The translations under genes were made by a program, and so were the position numbers. Positions 23,768 to 30,641 of a stretch of DNA of 30,641 nt are shown piece after piece (within the stretch, counting starts at the first letter, position 1; every line of letters starts with the position of its first letter). This stretch comes from RGIG6291 sp964602275 (lineage in GTDB: Bacteria > Bacillota > Clostridia > TANB77 > UBA1234): NCBI GenBank assembly GCA_964602275.1, contig CAZRQF010000006.1, forward strand, positions 1 through 30,641. Reading direction: 5' to 3'. The notes below the pieces were generated by a model. The model did no database searches, had not been told where the DNA came from, and worked only from the letters and a program-made list of their open reading frames with translations.

Positions 23768-25708
23768 CTACAATATTTCAAAATCAATTCTCTTTAAAAG
23801 TTTATCCGCAGAAACAACCTTTACTTTTACTTTATCACCGATTTTAAATACCTTTTTATTATTTTTACCATACATCATAACATTTGTTTCATCAAAAATA
23901 TAATAATCGTCAGACATATTCTCAACATGCATTAACCCTTCTACACTATTTGAAAGTTCCACGAAAACTCCAAAAGCAGTAACGCTTGAAATAATACCAT
24001 CAAATTCTTCGCCTACATGTTCTTTCATATATTCACACATCTTAATTCTTTCAAGCTCTCTTTCCGCTTCCTCTGCTTTCTTCTCCGCTTCCGACGAACT
24101 ATCAGAATACTTTATAGCAAGTTTTGCGTATTTAGCTTTCTTCTTATCGTCAAGCGTTTTATCAAGATAAGAAGATATCACCCTATGAATAAATAAATCA
24201 GGATACCTTCTAATAGGTGAAGTAAAATGACAATAATTTTTAAGTGCTAATCCAAAATGTCCAACATTTTCATTACTATACTTTGCAAGTCGCATAGTAC
24301 GCAAAACATTAGTTGAAACTACTTTTTCTTCATCAGTACCCTTATACTTTTCAACAATATGATTTAAATCTTTTGGCGTAACTTCATCTTTAAAATCAAC
24401 AACATAATTTATATTATTCAAAAATACTTTTAATTTTTGCACCTTATCTAAATCAGGCTCTTCATGAATTCTATATATAAACGGAATATTTCTCGTACTA
24501 AAAAACTCCGCAATACTCTCATTTGCAATAATCATAAACTGCTCTATAATCCTATTTGCAATAGTATTTTCTCTTAATTTTATTTCAACAACTTTATCAT
24601 TTTCGTCCAACAAAATCTTAGCTTCTGGAATCTCAAAATCAACTGCACCCTCATTACTTCTTTTTTCAATCAAAATAAGTGCAAGCTCTTTCATAAGTTT
24701 TAAAGTCTTTTCAAACTTCTCATATCCTACCGGTATTTCATTTTTCTCTACAACTTTATAAACATTGTCATAAGTCATTTGCATTTTAGAACATATAACA
24801 CTTTTATATATCTTTCTATCAATTATATTTCCGTTTTTATCTATTTCAATATCAATAGACAAAGCATATCTATCAACATTTGGATTTAAACTACATATAC
24901 CGTTTGAAAGCTCTTTAGGAAGCATCGGCACAACCGTATCTATAAGATACACGCTTGTTCCTCTTTTAGATGCTTCTTTATCTAGCGGTGTATTTTCTCT
25001 AACATATGCACTCACATCTGCAATATGAACACCTAATAAATAATTCTTACCTTTCATTGAAAGCGAAACAGCATCATCAATATCCTTCGTATCAGCACCA
25101 TCAATAGTAAAAATCTCTCTATCTCTCAAATCTACTCGGCCGTCAATTCCATGTATAACCGCAGGAACACTCTTAGCCTCATTTTGAACATTTTTAGGAA
25201 AAGAAGTACTTAAACCATATGTTCTCAAAACTGATAATAAGTCAACATTAGTATCGTCTGCTTTGCCTAGTATTTCAATAATTTTCCCCTCGGCACTCTT
25301 ATGATTTTCAGGATACTTTATAATCTGCACAACAACCTTATCATTATTTTTAGCTTTATTACGCATATTTTTTGGAATATAAATATCTCCTATCTTCAAA
25401 TCGTCTACAACAACAAAACCAAAATTTTTACTTTTTTGATATGTACCAACAACAATTTTTACATTTCTTTTAAGAACATCTATAATCTTGCCTTCTGCCC
25501 TTTTGCCATCTCGAGCTTCATTTATAACTCTAAACGAAACTGTATCTCCATTCATCGCAGTCTTTACATATTCAGGTGCAACAAAAACATCTTCGGGCGT
25601 ATTTTCAATTTCAATAAACCCAAATCCTTTTTCATGAGCTATAAAAGTACCAATTTGTAACTTACTTTCTTTATTAACTTTTTCTTTTGCCTGCTTCTTT
25701 CTCTTCAT
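23768..25708 (-). CDS. rnr: ribonuclease R
   Basis: A 646-residue 3'-5' exoribonuclease of the RNB family, able to degrade structured RNA and involved in rRNA and tmRNA turnover. Two cold-shock-like domains come first (FIAHEKGFGFIEIE, YQKSKNFGFVVVDD). The RNB catalytic domain has TIDGADTKDIDDAVSL with the metal-binding aspartates, LGVHIADVSAYV and SPIRRYPDLFIHR. An S1 domain closes the protein (GVFVELSNSVEGLMHVENMS). It starts with ATG at 25708 behind AAGGAGGA. It is shorter than the usual 700-800 residues because the N-terminal winged helix and the basic C-terminal tail are both missing. Confidence 0.93.
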   Translation of the reverse strand: MKRKKQAKEKVNKESKLQIGTFIAHEKGFGFIEIENTPEDVFVAPEYVKTAMNGDTVSFRVINEARDGKRAEGKIIDVLKRNVKIVVGTYQKSKNFGFVVVDDLKIGDIYIPKNMRNKAKNNDKVVVQIIKYPENHKSAEGKIIEILGKADDTNVDLLSVLRTYGLSTSFPKNVQNEAKSVPAVIHGIDGRVDLRDREIFTIDGADTKDIDDAVSLSMKGKNYLLGVHIADVSAYVRENTPLDKEASKRGTSVYLIDTVVPMLPKELSNGICSLNPNVDRYALSIDIEIDKNGNIIDRKIYKSVICSKMQMTYDNVYKVVEKNEIPVGYEKFEKTLKLMKELALILIEKRSNEGAVDFEIPEAKILLDENDKVVEIKLRENTIANRIIEQFMIIANESIAEFFSTRNIPFIYRIHEEPDLDKVQKLKVFLNNINYVVDFKDEVTPKDLNHIVEKYKGTDEEKVVSTNVLRTMRLAKYSNENVGHFGLALKNYCHFTSPIRRYPDLFIHRVISSYLDKTLDDKKKAKYAKLAIKYSDSSSEAEKKAEEAERELERIKMCEYMKEHVGEEFDGIISSVTAFGVFVELSNSVEGLMHVENMSDDYYIFDETNVMMYGKNNKKVFKIGDKVKVKVVSADKLLKRIDFEIL

Positions 25709-25741
25709 TCTTCCTCCTTAAAGATGCTATCTTTACTCAAC

Positions 25742-25775
25742 AAAAAAATGGCCTATTTCTAAGCCATTTTTAAAA
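25742..25775 (-). terminator. terminator after secG
   Basis: In the minus direction, AAATGGCTTA pairs with TAGGCCATTT across GAAA with one wobble, then a T run. Only 33 bases separate it from the rnr start and I see no clear promoter between, so rnr may depend partly on readthrough. Confidence 0.85.
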
Positions 25776-25778
25776 ACT

Positions 25779-26021
25779 TTATTTTATGTTATACATCATT
25801 ACAGCAGATGTTGCAATTGTTAAAACAACAAAAGCAGTTCCCATAATTTTAGTATATTTAGCAAGCTTTTTATCTCTGCTCATTCCCATTGCAGAAGAGC
25901 TTTCACTACCACCTGTTATCATATTTCCGCTTTCATTATCAGATTGTAACAAAACTAAAATCATAACTACTACTGCAACTAATATTTGTAGCACTTGTAA
26001 TATTACTTCTAAAACTTCCAT
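25779..26021 (-). CDS. secG: preprotein translocase subunit SecG
   Basis: An 80-residue two-helix membrane protein of the SecYEG channel. Helix one is ILQVLQILVAVVVMILVLLQ, followed by the conserved cytoplasmic loop with GGSESSSAMG, then a second helix MGTAFVVLTIATSAVMMY. Length and loop are typical. The ATG at 26021 follows a GGAGGAGAG site. SecG lies directly upstream of rnr, a conserved Firmicutes order. Confidence 0.93.
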   Translation of the reverse strand: MEVLEVILQVLQILVAVVVMILVLLQSDNESGNMITGGSESSSAMGMSRDKKLAKYTKIMGTAFVVLTIATSAVMMYNIK

Positions 26022-26046
26022 TTTCTCTCCTCCTCGCTTAGTAACG

Positions 26047-26075
26047 CTAATATATTACCACATATTAGAAAATAA
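26047..26075 (-). promoter_or_regulatory. possible secG promoter
   Basis: TTGCAT and TAATAT are spaced by 17 bases in the minus direction within the divergent 26022-26184 gap. Both boxes are imperfect. A TTTACA/TGTAAA inverted repeat near 26105-26122 lies on the trmL side and could belong to its promoter region. Confidence 0.4.
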
Positions 26076-26184
26076 TGCAACACCAAAAGCTAAAATTCAC
26101 AACATTTACATTTATTGTAAACAAACTATACCTTGTATCATTACTCATTTTGTGATATATTTCTTAGCAAAGGAGTTTGATTTT

Positions 26185-26682
26185 ATGAAAATTAATGTTG
26201 TTTTAGTTGAACCAGAAATACCGCAAAATACTGGAAATATAGCAAGAACATGTGCTGCAACGGGAAGTAAATTGCACCTTGTACACCCGCTTGCTTTTAG
26301 TATATCCGATAAATATGTAAAAAGAGCCGGTCTTGACTATTGGGATAAATTAGAAATTGAAGAACATGATTCTTTCGAAAAATTTTTAGAAAAATATCCA
26401 CCCGAAAAAAATAATATGTATTTTTTAACCACAAAAGGTCAAAAATGTTATTCAGATGTCGACTATTCAAATATGGACGAAGTTTTTCTACTATTCGGAA
26501 AAGAAACAAAAGGACTTCCAGAAGATGTCTTACTAAAATATATTGACAATGACATAAGAATACCAATGAGAGAAACTTTACGCTCGCTTAATCTATCAAA
26601 TTCTGCTGCTATTGTCGTTTATGAAGTTTTAAGACAAACAAACTTTGATAATCTTCAAGAAATAAGTCAATATTTCAATTAA
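26185..26682 (+). CDS. trmL: tRNA (cytidine/uridine-34 2'-O)-methyltransferase TrmL
   Basis: A 165-residue SPOUT methyltransferase that 2'-O-methylates the wobble base of tRNA-Leu isoacceptors. Family motifs are VLVEPEIPQNTGNIARTCAA at the N-terminus, RAGLDYWDKL, FLLFGKETKGLPEDVL and the C-terminal knot RIPMRETLRSLNLSNSAAIV. The size is that of the minimal knot protein with no extra domain. AAAGGAG precedes the ATG at 26185. It shares a terminator with convergent mnmA. Confidence 0.94.
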   Translation: MKINVVLVEPEIPQNTGNIARTCAATGSKLHLVHPLAFSISDKYVKRAGLDYWDKLEIEEHDSFEKFLEKYPPEKNNMYFLTTKGQKCYSDVDYSNMDEVFLLFGKETKGLPEDVLLKYIDNDIRIPMRETLRSLNLSNSAAIVVYEVLRQTNFDNLQEISQYFN

Positions 26683-26702
26683 AATATTTTTTCATGCAAA
26701 AC

Positions 26703-26735
26703 AAAAAAGCACTCTCAAAAGAAAGTGCTTTTTTA
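26703..26735. terminator. bidirectional terminator between trmL and mnmA
   Basis: The arms AAAAAAGCACT and AGTGCTTTTTT enclose a short A-rich loop, giving A and T runs on both sides. The mnmA stop codon begins at the next base. Confidence 0.88.
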
Positions 26736-27773
26736 TTATTCTATTCTTCCGCCACCAATAACAATATCTCCATCATAAAACACGGCAGATTGCCCAGGAG
26801 TTACAGACTTTTGTGGTTCATCAAAAACTACTCTTATTTTATCATTTTCTTTACTAAGAGTTGCCATAACAATTGGTGCTGAATATCTAATTTTAACTCC
26901 TACTCTCATGTCATTTACTATGTCATCGTGAAGTAGCAAATTAATATCTCTTACTAAAAATTCTTTTGTGTATAATTCCGCTTCCGTTCCAACAATCAAC
27001 TGATTTTTAGATAAATTAAATCCAATCACAAAAAGTGGAACTGCATTAGAAATTCCAAGCCCTTTTCTCTGCCCAATAGTATATTTATAAAGTCCACTAT
27101 GTTTACCCAAAACTTTACCAGCACTATCTACAATGTCGCCTTCAACATCTTTCAAATCAGAATTTCTTTTCAAAAATTCTTTATAGTCGCCATCCGGAAT
27201 GAAACAAATATCTTCACTATCTGGCTTATTTGCAACTGGCAAATCATATTTTGTAGCAATATCTCTTATCTCTTGCTTACAGGTAAACTCTGCAAGCGGA
27301 AATAAGATGTGTTCAATAACATTTTTATCTACACTATATAGAACATAGCTTTGATCTTTTTTGCCCGCATTTGACCTTTTTAAAACGATTCTGCCATATT
27401 TCTCGTCAAACTCTGACTTAGCATAGTGCCCCGTTGCAATATAATCACAACCAAGCTCAAGTGCCTTTTTATACATCACACCAAATTTCAAATAACGATT
27501 ACATTGAATACATGGATTTGGCGTTCTACAAGCCTTATATTCACATATAAAATCATTAATAACATACTCTTTAAACTCTTTTTCAAAGTCGATTGTATAA
27601 TGTGGAATTTGCAAAAAATCACACATCTTTTTTGCATCAACTTCAACATTATTGCCCTCACAAAAAAGTTTCAAAGTAACGCCAACAACATCATAGCCCT
27701 GCTCTTTTAATAAAACAGCAGCAACACTACTATCAACGCCACCACTCATACCTAATAATACTCTTTTAGCCAT
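26736..27773 (-). CDS. mnmA: tRNA-specific 2-thiouridylase MnmA
   Basis: A 345-residue enzyme that places sulfur on U34 of tRNA-Lys, tRNA-Glu and tRNA-Gln. The PP-loop is GMSGGVDSSVAAVLL at the N-terminus. The catalytic cysteines are in RTPNPCIQCNRYLKFG and in SEDICFIPDGDY, and the adenylate site includes ATGHYAK. The C-terminal barrel ends VFYDGDIVIGGGRIE. The start at 27773 has a weak GGTGA site. Length is slightly short of 360 but all domains are present. Confidence 0.95.
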   Translation of the reverse strand: MAKRVLLGMSGGVDSSVAAVLLKEQGYDVVGVTLKLFCEGNNVEVDAKKMCDFLQIPHYTIDFEKEFKEYVINDFICEYKACRTPNPCIQCNRYLKFGVMYKKALELGCDYIATGHYAKSEFDEKYGRIVLKRSNAGKKDQSYVLYSVDKNVIEHILFPLAEFTCKQEIRDIATKYDLPVANKPDSEDICFIPDGDYKEFLKRNSDLKDVEGDIVDSAGKVLGKHSGLYKYTIGQRKGLGISNAVPLFVIGFNLSKNQLIVGTEAELYTKEFLVRDINLLLHDDIVNDMRVGVKIRYSAPIVMATLSKENDKIRVVFDEPQKSVTPGQSAVFYDGDIVIGGGRIE

Positions 27774-27807
27774 ATATTTTCACCATTTTTTATCAATTTA
27801 ATTAAAG

Positions 27808-28614
27808 TTATGTTCTACCAGCTCCACCTTTATAACCTTCTGTTGTTTTCTCTATAATGTCAACCTTAAGTACTCCATTTTCTTCCGAAATAGCATAAAT
27901 TACCTTTAATCGATTCTCTGGTCTATCATCATTGCTTATAACCGTTATTTTTTCATTATCAATAACATAATAATTATCATAGTGGTTTTGTACTGAAAAA
28001 TCACCAGAATATACAAGCCAATCAACAAGCTGCTCATTACCTACATAATTCATAATTAGATTTAAATTCTCATCATAAATTTGCAAATACTGAGATGTAT
28101 CTCCTTCATTATTATCAGTAACAATTACCAAATATTTATCTTTAAATGTTGATACTTCTTGGACATAATCTTCCGTTCCCCAGTCTATGCTTAATGTTAA
28201 CATTAATTTTGGTTGACCATATTGATAAAATATTAAATGTTCTTTATTACATATTTCTCCAATTTCATATTCTTTAAAATTTTTCATATATGTTACATCA
28301 TACACCGTATTTCCCAACTTTAAACTACCAATATCATATTCTTCTCCTATTTTTGCTTCTGAAGGTACTAAGTTTTGGTTCTTTAAGTCTTCTAAGCTTG
28401 TATAACTAAAAGTAATTTCATTTTCAATAATTTCGTTTTCGTTGTTTTCATTTTCTTTGTTTTCACTTTCATTGTTTTCGTTTTCACTATTTTCTATATT
28501 TTCTTCTTGTCTTTCATTATCTATTAAATCGTCTTCAACTAAATTTTTATTTTCGCTACAACCACCCAAAAGTAAAATAGATAACAATGCTCCTACTAAT
28601 AATATTTTTTTCAT
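27808..28614 (-). CDS. lipoprotein of unknown function with an Asn/Glu-rich spacer
   Basis: A 268-residue exported lipoprotein: KKILLVGALLSILLLGGCS gives a lipobox with Cys19. Residues about 22-67 are a low-complexity spacer made mostly of Glu, Asn and Ser, encoded by short near-repeats of GAAAAT and GAAAAC. The remaining globular part is beta-rich with several Tyr and Asp (for example FKDKYLVIVTDNNEGDTSQY, NHYDNYYVIDNEKITVIS) and resembles beta-propeller or substrate-binding-like extracellular domains only in a general way. I do not recognise a family. GGGAGG precedes the ATG. It has its own promoter and lies 34 bases before mnmA without a terminator between. Confidence 0.72.
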   Translation of the reverse strand: MKKILLVGALLSILLLGGCSENKNLVEDDLIDNERQEENIENSENENNESENKENENNENEIIENEITFSYTSLEDLKNQNLVPSEAKIGEEYDIGSLKLGNTVYDVTYMKNFKEYEIGEICNKEHLIFYQYGQPKLMLTLSIDWGTEDYVQEVSTFKDKYLVIVTDNNEGDTSQYLQIYDENLNLIMNYVGNEQLVDWLVYSGDFSVQNHYDNYYVIDNEKITVISNDDRPENRLKVIYAISEENGVLKVDIIEKTTEGYKGGAGRT

Positions 28615-28638
28615 ATATTCATTCCTCCCTTAATTGCT

Positions 28639-28666
28639 ATTATAACATTTTAATCGTTTTTTGCAA
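28639..28666 (-). promoter_or_regulatory. sigma-A promoter of the lipoprotein gene
   Basis: TTGCAA (28661-28666) and a perfect TATAAT (28639-28644) are spaced by 16 bases on the minus strand, 25 bases before the lipoprotein start codon. Confidence 0.7.
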
Positions 28667-28678
28667 CAATTAACATAA

Positions 28679-29560
28679 TTAATCAATCTCTATAAGCTCA
28701 TAGTTTGTTGTTCCTATTCCAAGTTCTTCTGCATGTTCCACAGTTCTAATTCCGTGTCTATCTTCAATTCTCGCAATTAGTCTTTCTTTTCCTTTATCTT
28801 CCGAATTGTAAACCAAATCTAAGCTAGCTTTATCAACAGCCACTGGGTCAATAGATGCCGTAATTCCTATATCTGCCATGCATGGTGCTTCGGGATTTTT
28901 ATTACAATCACAATCAATAGAAAGATTATTTATAACATTAATATACACAATATTACCATTCATATAATCAACAACTGATTCGTCCGCTTCTGCCATCGAC
29001 TCTAAAAAATAATCTTGGTTTGGTATATTGTCCCACAACTCAGCAGGCACTTTAGTTGCTCCAGCAGTATGAATCCAAGTTTTACCACTAGAAGAAGCAA
29101 CGCCTATTGACATATTTTTCAAAGCTCCTCCAAAGCCACCCATTTGATGCCCTTTAAAATGTGATAACATAAGCATAGAGTCATATTTTTCTAAATTTTT
29201 ACCTACATAATTCTCTTTTAAATGTATACCATTCTTTACAGGTATTGGCATATCTCCATCTTCATCCATAATATCTACTGGTGCTATATCCAAAAAACCG
29301 TGCTCTTTAATTGCCTTCCAATGTTCTCCTGTTGTGTTTCTTCTCCCTGCATATGCAGTATTACATTCAACTATTGTTCCATTTAACTTATTTACTAAAT
29401 CCTTAATCAAATTCGGATTCAAAAAATTCTTTCCGCCCGGTTCGCCTGTTGATATTTTTATCGCTACATTTCCTTTTAAGTCTTTGCCAACCTTCTCATA
29501 AATTTTAATTAAACTTTCATTGCTAATTACCTTTGTAAAATATACCTTTGACTTTTCCAT
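28679..29560 (-). CDS. DUF362-family protein with a CxC-type cysteine cluster
   Basis: A 293-residue cytoplasmic DUF362 protein. Family features are GNVAIKISTGEPGGKNFLNP, IVECNTAYAGRRNTT, the central MLSHFKGHQMGGFGGALKNM and the C-terminal GITASIDPVAVDKASLDLVY. Many relatives carry a ferredoxin domain; here there is instead one short DCDCNKNPEAPC cluster inside the DUF362 fold, which might hold metal. The function of the family is unsettled. GGGAGG lies ten bases before the ATG. It is a single gene between the lipoprotein promoter and the gene of unknown function upstream. Confidence 0.85.
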   Translation of the reverse strand: MEKSKVYFTKVISNESLIKIYEKVGKDLKGNVAIKISTGEPGGKNFLNPNLIKDLVNKLNGTIVECNTAYAGRRNTTGEHWKAIKEHGFLDIAPVDIMDEDGDMPIPVKNGIHLKENYVGKNLEKYDSMLMLSHFKGHQMGGFGGALKNMSIGVASSSGKTWIHTAGATKVPAELWDNIPNQDYFLESMAEADESVVDYMNGNIVYINVINNLSIDCDCNKNPEAPCMADIGITASIDPVAVDKASLDLVYNSEDKGKERLIARIEDRHGIRTVEHAEELGIGTTNYELIEID

Positions 29561-29647
29561 ACTCCATACCTCCCATGTAACTTACAAACTTTCACCAAAA
29601 TTATATAGCAAATAAGAGATAAATTCAATTACCTGTCATTTGAAATT

Positions 29648-30343
29648 TCACTTGTAGCATTCTACTTTACTATATTTCCTACTATTTTTTTGCACTATAT
29701 CTCCAACTTCAAAATCAGGATACAATTCCTTATGAATAGAAAAATACCCTCCAGAGCCATCTGCATTTGTTAAATAAACTTTATTTTCTTTAATCTCTGC
29801 TACTTTATATCGTTGTCCTTCAGTTTCTCTTTCTCCCATATATAAATCTGCTAAAAATCTTAATGCAAGATTATTTTTTATTTCAATTTTTTCCGAATTT
29901 GAATATAGCTTGTTATCTTTCATAATTATATTATCAGTTAAGTTCAAATTAAGAAACTCCAACTTATCCATTGTATATATTCTATTGTAAATTCCATTAC
30001 CATTTAATCTCTTTAAAGTTTCATTATCAGTTGATACATATATTTTTATTTCGTTTCCATTTTCTATATCAACAACTTTAATTGCATTATCAAAAATTCC
30101 GCTAACCACATATGTTTTTTCTTCCTCTAAATTAGTAGTATTCAAAATCTTTTCTCGCTCATCATAATATTCTTGCATTTTTTTATCTTGCACATTAATA
30201 CTTTCGTTATTTTCTTTCTTACTTTGAATATTTTTTAAATAATCAGCTAATTCATTTGTAAAATTGCTCATAAAGCTAGAAAAATAATTATTAGAATTCA
30301 ACTTTTTTCCTAACTCCTTAATGTTAAAATCACCTAAGTTCAT
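29648..30343 (-). CDS. protein of unknown function
   Basis: A 231-residue protein without signal peptide or membrane helix; I do not recognise it. Residues 1-75 are helical and charged (FMSNFTNELADYLKNIQSKK). The rest is beta-rich, with two similar-looking modules: TYVVSGIFDNAIKVVDIENG and YKVAEIKENKVYLTNADGSG, each suggestive of a small barrel. A short C-terminal part (FEVGDIVQKNSRKYSK) recalls OB-like barrels and the EVGDIV pattern of proteins that bind ligands with a beta-barrel; no function follows from this. The ATG at 30343 has GAGGT about 11 bases upstream. Composition is like the neighbours. Confidence 0.65.
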   Translation of the reverse strand: MNLGDFNIKELGKKLNSNNYFSSFMSNFTNELADYLKNIQSKKENNESINVQDKKMQEYYDEREKILNTTNLEEEKTYVVSGIFDNAIKVVDIENGNEIKIYVSTDNETLKRLNGNGIYNRIYTMDKLEFLNLNLTDNIIMKDNKLYSNSEKIEIKNNLALRFLADLYMGERETEGQRYKVAEIKENKVYLTNADGSGGYFSIHKELYPDFEVGDIVQKNSRKYSKVECYK

Positions 30344-30551
30344 ATTAAATTGTACCTCTTTCTTTTTATAAAATATTGTTGGAAAATTTTTAGAATAAAT
30401 ATATTAGAAATAAAATGTTTTTGATATAAATCTATATTTGGAATGTTATCATAAATTACAGAAAATAACAATAGCTTATTTAAACAAAAACAGCTTAATC
30501 AAACCACATTCGTTTTCTTTCGTCCGTTTTACAAATAAAATTTAAAAACTA

Positions 30552-30585
30552 CAAAAAAAGTAGTTCAAATCAATGAACTACTTTT
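30552..30585 (-). terminator. terminator after tRNA-Asn
   Basis: The arms AAGTAGTTCA and TGAACTACTT pair perfectly and are followed by a T run in the minus direction, directly after the tRNA end. The 30344-30551 gap before the next gene holds nothing else I can identify; it must carry that gene's promoter. Confidence 0.88.
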
Positions 30586-30589
30586 AATT

Positions 30590-30641
30590 TGGCTCCCCTT
30601 GTAGGACTCGAACCTACGACCTACCGGTTAACAGCCGGGCG
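30590..30641 (-). tRNA. tRNA-Asn(GTT), 3' part (cut by window edge)
   Basis: The minus strand contains the anticodon arm CCGG-CTGTTAA-CCGG with anticodon GTT, a perfect T arm (GTAGG-TTCGAGT-CCTAC), the 3' acceptor strand AAGGGGA, discriminator G and an encoded CCA. The D arm and 5' acceptor strand lie beyond the right edge. Confidence 0.95.

Noticed and set aside
26022..26184. A small RNA gene in the divergent secG/trmL gap
   Set aside because: There is no terminator hairpin within the gap and the sequence is explained by two promoters and leaders.
28442..28633. Repetitive tract near the start of the lipoprotein gene as a CRISPR or tandem repeat array
   Set aside because: It is a coding Asn/Glu low-complexity spacer with irregular short units, in frame with the lipoprotein; no spacer-repeat structure exists anywhere in the window.

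Overview
The window is AT-rich and gene-dense and comes from an endospore-forming anaerobe of the Clostridia (Bacillota). The evidence is a pyruvate phosphate dikinase start, a glycine T-box, purine-rich ribosome binding sites, many intrinsic terminators, and sporulation or germination genes (yqfC, yqfD, a PdaA-like deacetylase, a gerKABC-type operon). TGA is used as a stop. I cannot place it below class level.

Layout. Positions 1-13294 are all on the minus strand. Read in the direction of transcription they give a HAD hydrolase, a YvcK-like protein, a PdaA-like deacetylase, a terminator, yqfC, yqfD, a helical protein of unknown function, ybeY, a DUF3048 protein, cdd, era, yqzL, recO and an SLH-domain protein. 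A promoter and T-box then lead into glyS and an ATP-grasp gene, followed by the 5' end of ppdK. Positions 13447-16608 are an agr-type quorum-sensing locus: response regulator and kinase on the plus strand, facing agrD and agrB on the minus strand. A Cys-rich mini-protein and a U32 peptidase follow. Positions 19520-23703 hold a spore germinant receptor operon, gerKA-gerKB-gerKC, plus a 53-residue two-helix membrane protein. After that come rnr and secG (minus), trmL (plus), mnmA, a lipoprotein, a DUF362 protein, a protein of unknown function, and the 3' part of tRNA-Asn at the right edge.

Main observation. Four genes (yqfD, gerKA, gerKB, gerKC) are each interrupted by one +1 frameshift, and each lies exactly at an in-frame CGG codon: GTG CGG A, CTT CGG A, CTT CGG A and CCA CGG C. 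Skipping the C of CGG and reading the next GGN as glycine restores the full-length family protein every time. In a hand scan of about 9,400 codons I found no other in-frame CGG, although CGG occurs more than 100 times out of frame and CGT, CGC, CGA, AGA and AGG are used normally. This points to a genome in which CGG is not decoded as arginine and acts as a +1 recoding signal. All four sites here are in spore-related genes. The likely basis is a missing tRNA-Arg(CCG), with out-of-frame binding of tRNA-Gly or a quadruplet-reading tRNA; that part is inference.
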